From AA29 sp041481445 (GTDB taxonomy: Bacteria; Acidobacteriota; Vicinamibacteria; Fen-336), in contig JBGPBV010000202.1 of assembly GCA_041481445.1 (NCBI GenBank), positions 1-10,317 on the forward strand: DNA of 10,317 bases, in the 5' to 3' direction. Under the pieces are notes generated by a model. The model worked only from the letters and a program-made list of their open reading frames with translations, did no database searches and was not told the DNA's origin. The position numbers were made by a program, and so were the translations under genes. Position 1 is the first letter of the stretch. Each line of letters begins with the position of its first letter. Below are positions 8,401 through 10,317 of the stretch, piece by piece.

Positions 8401-10317
8401 TTCCAGGTCACCTGGTTCGTGTACCGCTCGCCGCGCGCGGTGTGGACGGTCACCTCCATCGCCCATCCCGAGGTGTCCTCCTTCCACATCTCGGTCGTGC
8501 TCATGAGCAGCGCGGTCTGCCGGGGCGCGACGTCGCGGGTCTGCGGGTTGACGGGGCCGCTGATCTTCTTGCCGTTGATCGTGGTGCTCACGAACATGTC
8601 CCGCACCTGGATGGGAGCGCCGCCCTCGTTGAGCAGGGACACCTTCACCGTGTAGTTCGTCCCCGCCTTGGGCGAGTCGGGGTTGATGTCGAAGACGATC
8701 TTGCCGGGCAGGTCCGCCGCCGTGGAGCCCTTCTTCACGTCGACACCGGGCGTGTTCTCGAAGCCCTCCGGCACCGAGCCCCCGCCCTTCGTCTCCGCGC
8801 TCGACGCCACCGTCCGGCCCGGGGAGAAGCTGCGGGCGGTGCTGGGACGGGACGTGCCGCCGCCTCCTCCCCCGGCGCCCTGCGCGGCCTGGGCGAGGGC
8901 GCGCGCCTGCACGGCCGCGCTCTTGCCGTTGAGGGCCCGCAGGTTCGCGGGGTCGAGCCCGAGCGCCTTGTCGTAGAGCCCGATCGCCTCGTCGTACTTC
9001 TGCCCGGCCAGGGCGGCGTCGGCGCCGCCGATGAGATTGCCGACCTGCTGCGCGAGCTGGGCCTGCTGGGCCTGGGCCGCCTTGCGCGCCGCGGCGTCCG
9101 CCGCCTGCTGCTGCGCCTCCTGGATCCGGGTGAGGATCTGGGAGGCGCGGGGGTCCCAGTTGGCGAGGTCGCGCCCGGCGTTGGCCTCGGCGATCGCCTT
9201 CTCGAAGTCGCCGGCGCGCATCGCCGCCTCCGCGTTGCGGAAGCGCATCTCCGCCCTCTGGCCGTTCACGGCGTTCTCGATCAGGCCCTTGGCGCTGGCG
9301 TCGCTGCCGTCCTCGGCCAGGGCGCGCCGGGCCTCGGCGATGGCCTCGTCGTAGTCCCCGCGGTTGAAGGCGGCCTTGGCCGTCTTCATGAACTTGCCCT
9401 TGGCCTCGATGCTCGGCGGCGGGGCCGGGGTCGGAGGCTGGGTGATGGAGACCGGCGGCACCACCGGCATCGTGATCGAGGGGGCGGGCGGCTCGGTCAC
9501 GGCCGCGATCGTGGTCGGCGGCGGCTGGATCTTCGTGTAGTAGATGAAGCCGCCCGCCACGACCAGGAGCACGCCCATGGCGCCCAGGACGACGTAGAGC
9601 ACCGGGTGTCCCTGGGACGGCTGCGGCCGGGGCGGCGGCAGCGGACGCGGGGAGACCGGGGCCGCGCGCGGCACGGGCGGACGCGTGGCCGAACGGGCGG
9701 CTTCCCGCGTGGTGACCGCGCTGCCGGAGACGCCGGGGGACGTGCCCCGGGCGCCGGTGCCCCGCGCGGGCGGGGCCTTCTTGACCGTGGCCGCCGTCTG
9801 GCCAGGCGTGGTCGAACCGATGTTCACCGTCGCTCCGGCGGGAGGCTCGTCGCCGGTGATGAGGGTGGGACCGGCGGGAGCGTCCGTGAGGGGCTCCGGC
9901 ACCGGCCCCGACGGCGGCTCCAGCTCGAGCAGTCCCTCGAGGGCGTGCTGGCCGGAGTCCGAGGTCGAGCGCTGCTTGAGGAACTCGCGCAGGTCGACCG
10001 CGAAGTCGTAGGCGGTCTGGTAGCGCTCGTCGAGGTTCTTGGCCAGCGACTTCTTGAGGACGCCCATCAGGGCGTCGTATTCCGCGCCCTCCGGGATGAG
10101 GTCGAAGTTCGCCTCCTCGTGGGTGATCTTGTAGAAGATCGCCATGAGGTTGTCGGAGTGGAACGGCCGGCGGCCGGCCAGCAGCTCGTAGAGCATGCAG
10201 CCGACGGAGAACAGGTCCGACCGACCGTCCACCTTCGCGCCCTTCACCTGCTCGGGCGACATGTAGTCCGCGGTGCCCACGATGTTGCCGGTGCCGGTCA
10301 TGGAGGCGGTGGTCAGG
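8397..10317 (-). CDS. Membrane-anchored Ser/Thr protein kinase with TPR and C-terminal beta domain, 5' end missing
   Basis: The 5' end is off the window; numbering here starts at the internal Met at 10301. The visible part opens in the activation segment, reading LTTASMTGTG, then the APE-loop equivalent GTADYMSPEQ (9-18). Subdomain IX SDLFSVG has Asp29, and the subdomain XI arginine is Arg93 in ERYQTA. Glycine loop, catalytic HRD and DFG must lie upstream. After the C-lobe (to about 110) comes a long Pro/Ala/Thr linker, one transmembrane segment at about 233-255, another Pro-rich linker, and TPR-like repeats at about 305-336, 352-385 and 426-460. These are separated by a Gln/Ala-rich probable coiled coil (394-420). 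A poly-Gly stretch (476-482) and a beta-sandwich-like C-terminal domain (533-634) follow. Topology predicts a cytoplasmic kinase and a periplasmic TPR/beta half. It is the first visible gene of the unit and overlaps the next as GTGA. No PASTA domain is present. Confidence 0.93.
   Translation of the reverse strand, partial: LTTASMTGTGNIVGTADYMSPEQVKGAKVDGRSDLFSVGCMLYELLAGRRPFHSDNLMAIFYKITHEEANFDLIPEGAEYDALMGVLKKSLAKNLDERYQTAYDFAVDLREFLKQRSTSDSGQHALEGLLELEPPSGPVPEPLTDAPAGPTLITGDEPPAGATVNIGSTTPGQTAATVKKAPPARGTGARGTSPGVSGSAVTTREAARSATRPPVPRAAPVSPRPLPPPRPQPSQGHPVLYVVLGAMGVLLVVAGGFIYYTKIQPPPTTIAAVTEPPAPSITMPVVPPVSITQPPTPAPPPSIEAKGKFMKTAKAAFNRGDYDEAIAEARRALAEDGSDASAKGLIENAVNGQRAEMRFRNAEAAMRAGDFEKAIAEANAGRDLANWDPRASQILTRIQEAQQQAADAAARKAAQAQQAQLAQQVGNLIGGADAALAGQKYDEAIGLYDKALGLDPANLRALNGKSAAVQARALAQAAQGAGGGGGGTSRPSTARSFSPGRTVASSAETKGGGSVPEGFENTPGVDVKKGSTAADLPGKIVFDINPDSPKAGTNYTVKVSLLNEGGAPIQVRDMFVSTTINGKKISGPVNPQTRDVAPRQTALLMSTTEMWKEDTSGWAMEVTVHTARGERYTNQVTWK

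Noticed and set aside
8863..8890. Gly-rich stretch and Pro/Ala-rich linkers in the kinase gene as possible DNA repeats
   Set aside because: They encode flexible linkers between domains. No regular repeat unit or spacer pattern is present, so this is not a CRISPR or tandem array.

Overview
This is a very GC-rich window with tightly packed genes, strong G/C preference at third codon positions and almost no spacer DNA. The gene content suggests a diderm, soil- or sediment-type bacterium. GmhA points to a heptose-containing outer envelope, and a large membrane-anchored Ser/Thr kinase with TPR repeats is common in Acidobacteriota, Myxococcota and similar high-GC lineages. I cannot fix the phylum. 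No rRNA, tRNA, CRISPR array, insertion sequence, prophage gene or attachment site is visible. There are no gene-free stretches above 300 bases.

Layout: (1) 1-283, minus strand: the N-terminus of a single-pass membrane protein that runs off the left edge. (2) 284-417: divergent intergenic region with a sigma70-like promoter for uvrA. (3) 418-3279, plus: complete uvrA, the damage-recognition ATPase of nucleotide excision repair. (4) 3284-5448, minus: a three-gene unit transcribed as DnaJ-like protein, phosphoheptose isomerase gmhA, then a conserved protein resembling the deoxyhypusine-synthase fold. The last two overlap as TGATG, so they are probably translationally coupled. (5) 5449-5588: divergent intergenic region with two back-to-back sigma70-type promoters sharing the octamer CTTGACAG around their -35 boxes. 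(6) 5589-6200, plus: a PuuD/DUF989-like multi-pass membrane protein without the cytochrome c domain of classical PuuD. (7) 6184-10317, minus: a four-gene unit transcribed as a Ser/Thr kinase (its N-lobe lies outside the window), a secreted four-cysteine protein, a signal-peptide plus C-terminal-anchor membrane protein, and a metallo-beta-lactamase-fold hydrolase. Two of its three junctions are four-base GTGA overlaps, which fix the starts.

How the genes work together: uvrA stands alone. The gmhA unit links envelope heptose synthesis to an unassigned DHS-like protein and a J-domain protein that has lost its HPD motif. The kinase unit looks like an envelope sensing or maintenance cassette: a cytoplasmic kinase with a probably periplasmic TPR and beta-sandwich half, two exported proteins of unknown function, and a probably cytoplasmic MBL enzyme. 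Nothing here is demonstrably a new system. The least explained parts are the kinase-linked exported proteins and the GmhA/DHS-like pair.
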